DNA of 64,000 nt from NCBI GenBank assembly GCA_947581855.1, contig CANPVZ010000001.1:1-64000 (forward strand), written 5' to 3'. The notes under the pieces were generated by a model, which made no database searches, was not told where the DNA came from, and saw only the letters and a program-made list of their open reading frames with translations. This DNA comes from an uncultured Phocaeicola sp. GTDB taxonomy: Bacteria; Bacteroidota; Bacteroidia; Bacteroidales; Bacteroidaceae. The first letter of the stretch is position 1. The number at the start of each line of letters is the position of its first letter. A program made the translations under genes and the position numbers. Shown piece by piece: positions 63,594-64,000 of this stretch.

Positions 63594-64000
63594 TGAGAGG
63601 AATAATTATAAAAATATTTGTGTTGTTACTGTTAACAAGTGGAACCGGGGCGATGGCGCAAATGAAAGAGATCCGGTTGAAAATTGTAGAGACAAGTGAT
63701 ATACATGGAAATTTTTATCCGTATGATTTTAAGCAAAATACGGAACATGCAGGAAGTTTGGCGCGTGTGCACGCTTTTCTACAAAAAAAGAGAGAGTTGT
63801 ATGGCAACCGTTTAATTTATGTGGACAATGGAGATATACTTCAGGGACAACCTACGGCTTATTATTATAATTTTATTAATACGGCAGATACCCATTTAGC
63901 GGCGGATATGTTAAATTACATGGGGTGTAGCGTAGGAAATATGGGAAATCATGACGTGGAAACGGGTCATGCTGTTTATGATCGTTGGATAAAAGATTGT
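63594..64000 (+). CDS. UshA-type 5'-nucleotidase/cyclic phosphodiesterase, cut by the window edge
   Basis: The first 135 codons of a calcineurin-like nucleotidase, running off the right edge. After a signal peptide (IIIKIFVLLLLTSGTGAMAQ) come KIVETSDIHGNFYPYDF, YVDNGDILQGQP and VGNMGNHDVETG, the metal-binding motifs of UshA/CpdB enzymes acting on nucleotides in the periplasm. The C-terminal nucleotide-binding domain lies outside the window. It is coupled to the upstream kinase gene by a 9-base gap. Confidence 0.9.

Overview
This 64 kb window is a stretch of chromosome from a Bacteroidales bacterium, most likely Parabacteroides or a close Bacteroides relative. The evidence is the gene content: NigD-like lipoprotein, DUF4492-cydAB, reverse rubrerythrin with a PerR-type regulator, GGGtGRT protein with its Fe-S scaffold partner, HisB fusion, SBP-type histidine kinases and TlpA-like thioredoxins. 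It is also the promoter grammar: many genes and both regulated leaders carry the Bacteroidales -7 element TAnnTTTG, often with TTTG/TTG 19-21 bp upstream. Genus assignment is inference. Most of the window is core housekeeping sequence; there is no rRNA, no CRISPR array and no complete insertion sequence.

Layout. 0.2-8.1 kb: a lone receiver domain with a G9 tract, an OmpP1/FadL porin, ffh, folD, two extracytoplasmic thioredoxin-fold proteins and a CapA-type phosphatase. 8.1-10.1 kb: tRNA-His followed by a small decayed integrative island (truncated tyrosine integrase, short direct repeats at both ends, a lectin-fold-like lipoprotein and a 32-residue membrane peptide). 10.2-13.2 kb: DUF4492-cydA-cydB cytochrome bd oxidase. 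13.4-19.7 kb: queuosine precursor genes (a preQ1-I riboswitch in front of the YhhQ transporter, queC, later queF), tRNA-Ser(CGA) and the pyruvate formate-lyase pair. 20-25.5 kb: dnaX, a DivIC/FtsB-like protein and a large tandem AAA+ ATPase. 26.1-27.9 kb: the GGGtGRT/scaffold operon. 28-31 kb: a DMP19-like protein, a hairpin-rich non-coding region, then nigD-like, yip1-like and smpB. 31-38.3 kb: a Dna2-like nuclease-helicase, an MltF-type transglycosylase, udk and a PAS histidine kinase. 38.4-46.5 kb: a thioesterase, the his operon (hisGDCB) behind a leader-peptide attenuator, and nadE. 46.6-49.3 kb: oxidative stress genes, a thioredoxin and OmpH. 49.4-64 kb: pepD, an EEP-family hydrolase, rlmH, nadC, an M23 peptidase, a C69 dipeptidase, a phosphohexomutase, nudC, cbpM-cbpA, and a sensor kinase directly followed by a 5'-nucleotidase cut by the window edge.

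The strongest non-coding signals are: (1) a his-operon attenuator at 39188-39357 with a 14-codon leader peptide containing five consecutive His codons, a terminator and a mutually exclusive antiterminator; (2) a preQ1-I riboswitch at 13468-13500 ending four bases before the transporter start codon; (3) two copies, 28 kb apart, of an intergenic element with three GAACGTTC-type palindromes spaced exactly 22 bp; (4) five stable hairpins packed into 28840-29073. The best candidate for an under-described protein system is the GGGtGRT/IscU-like pair. No search could be run; all family names rest on motif recognition.
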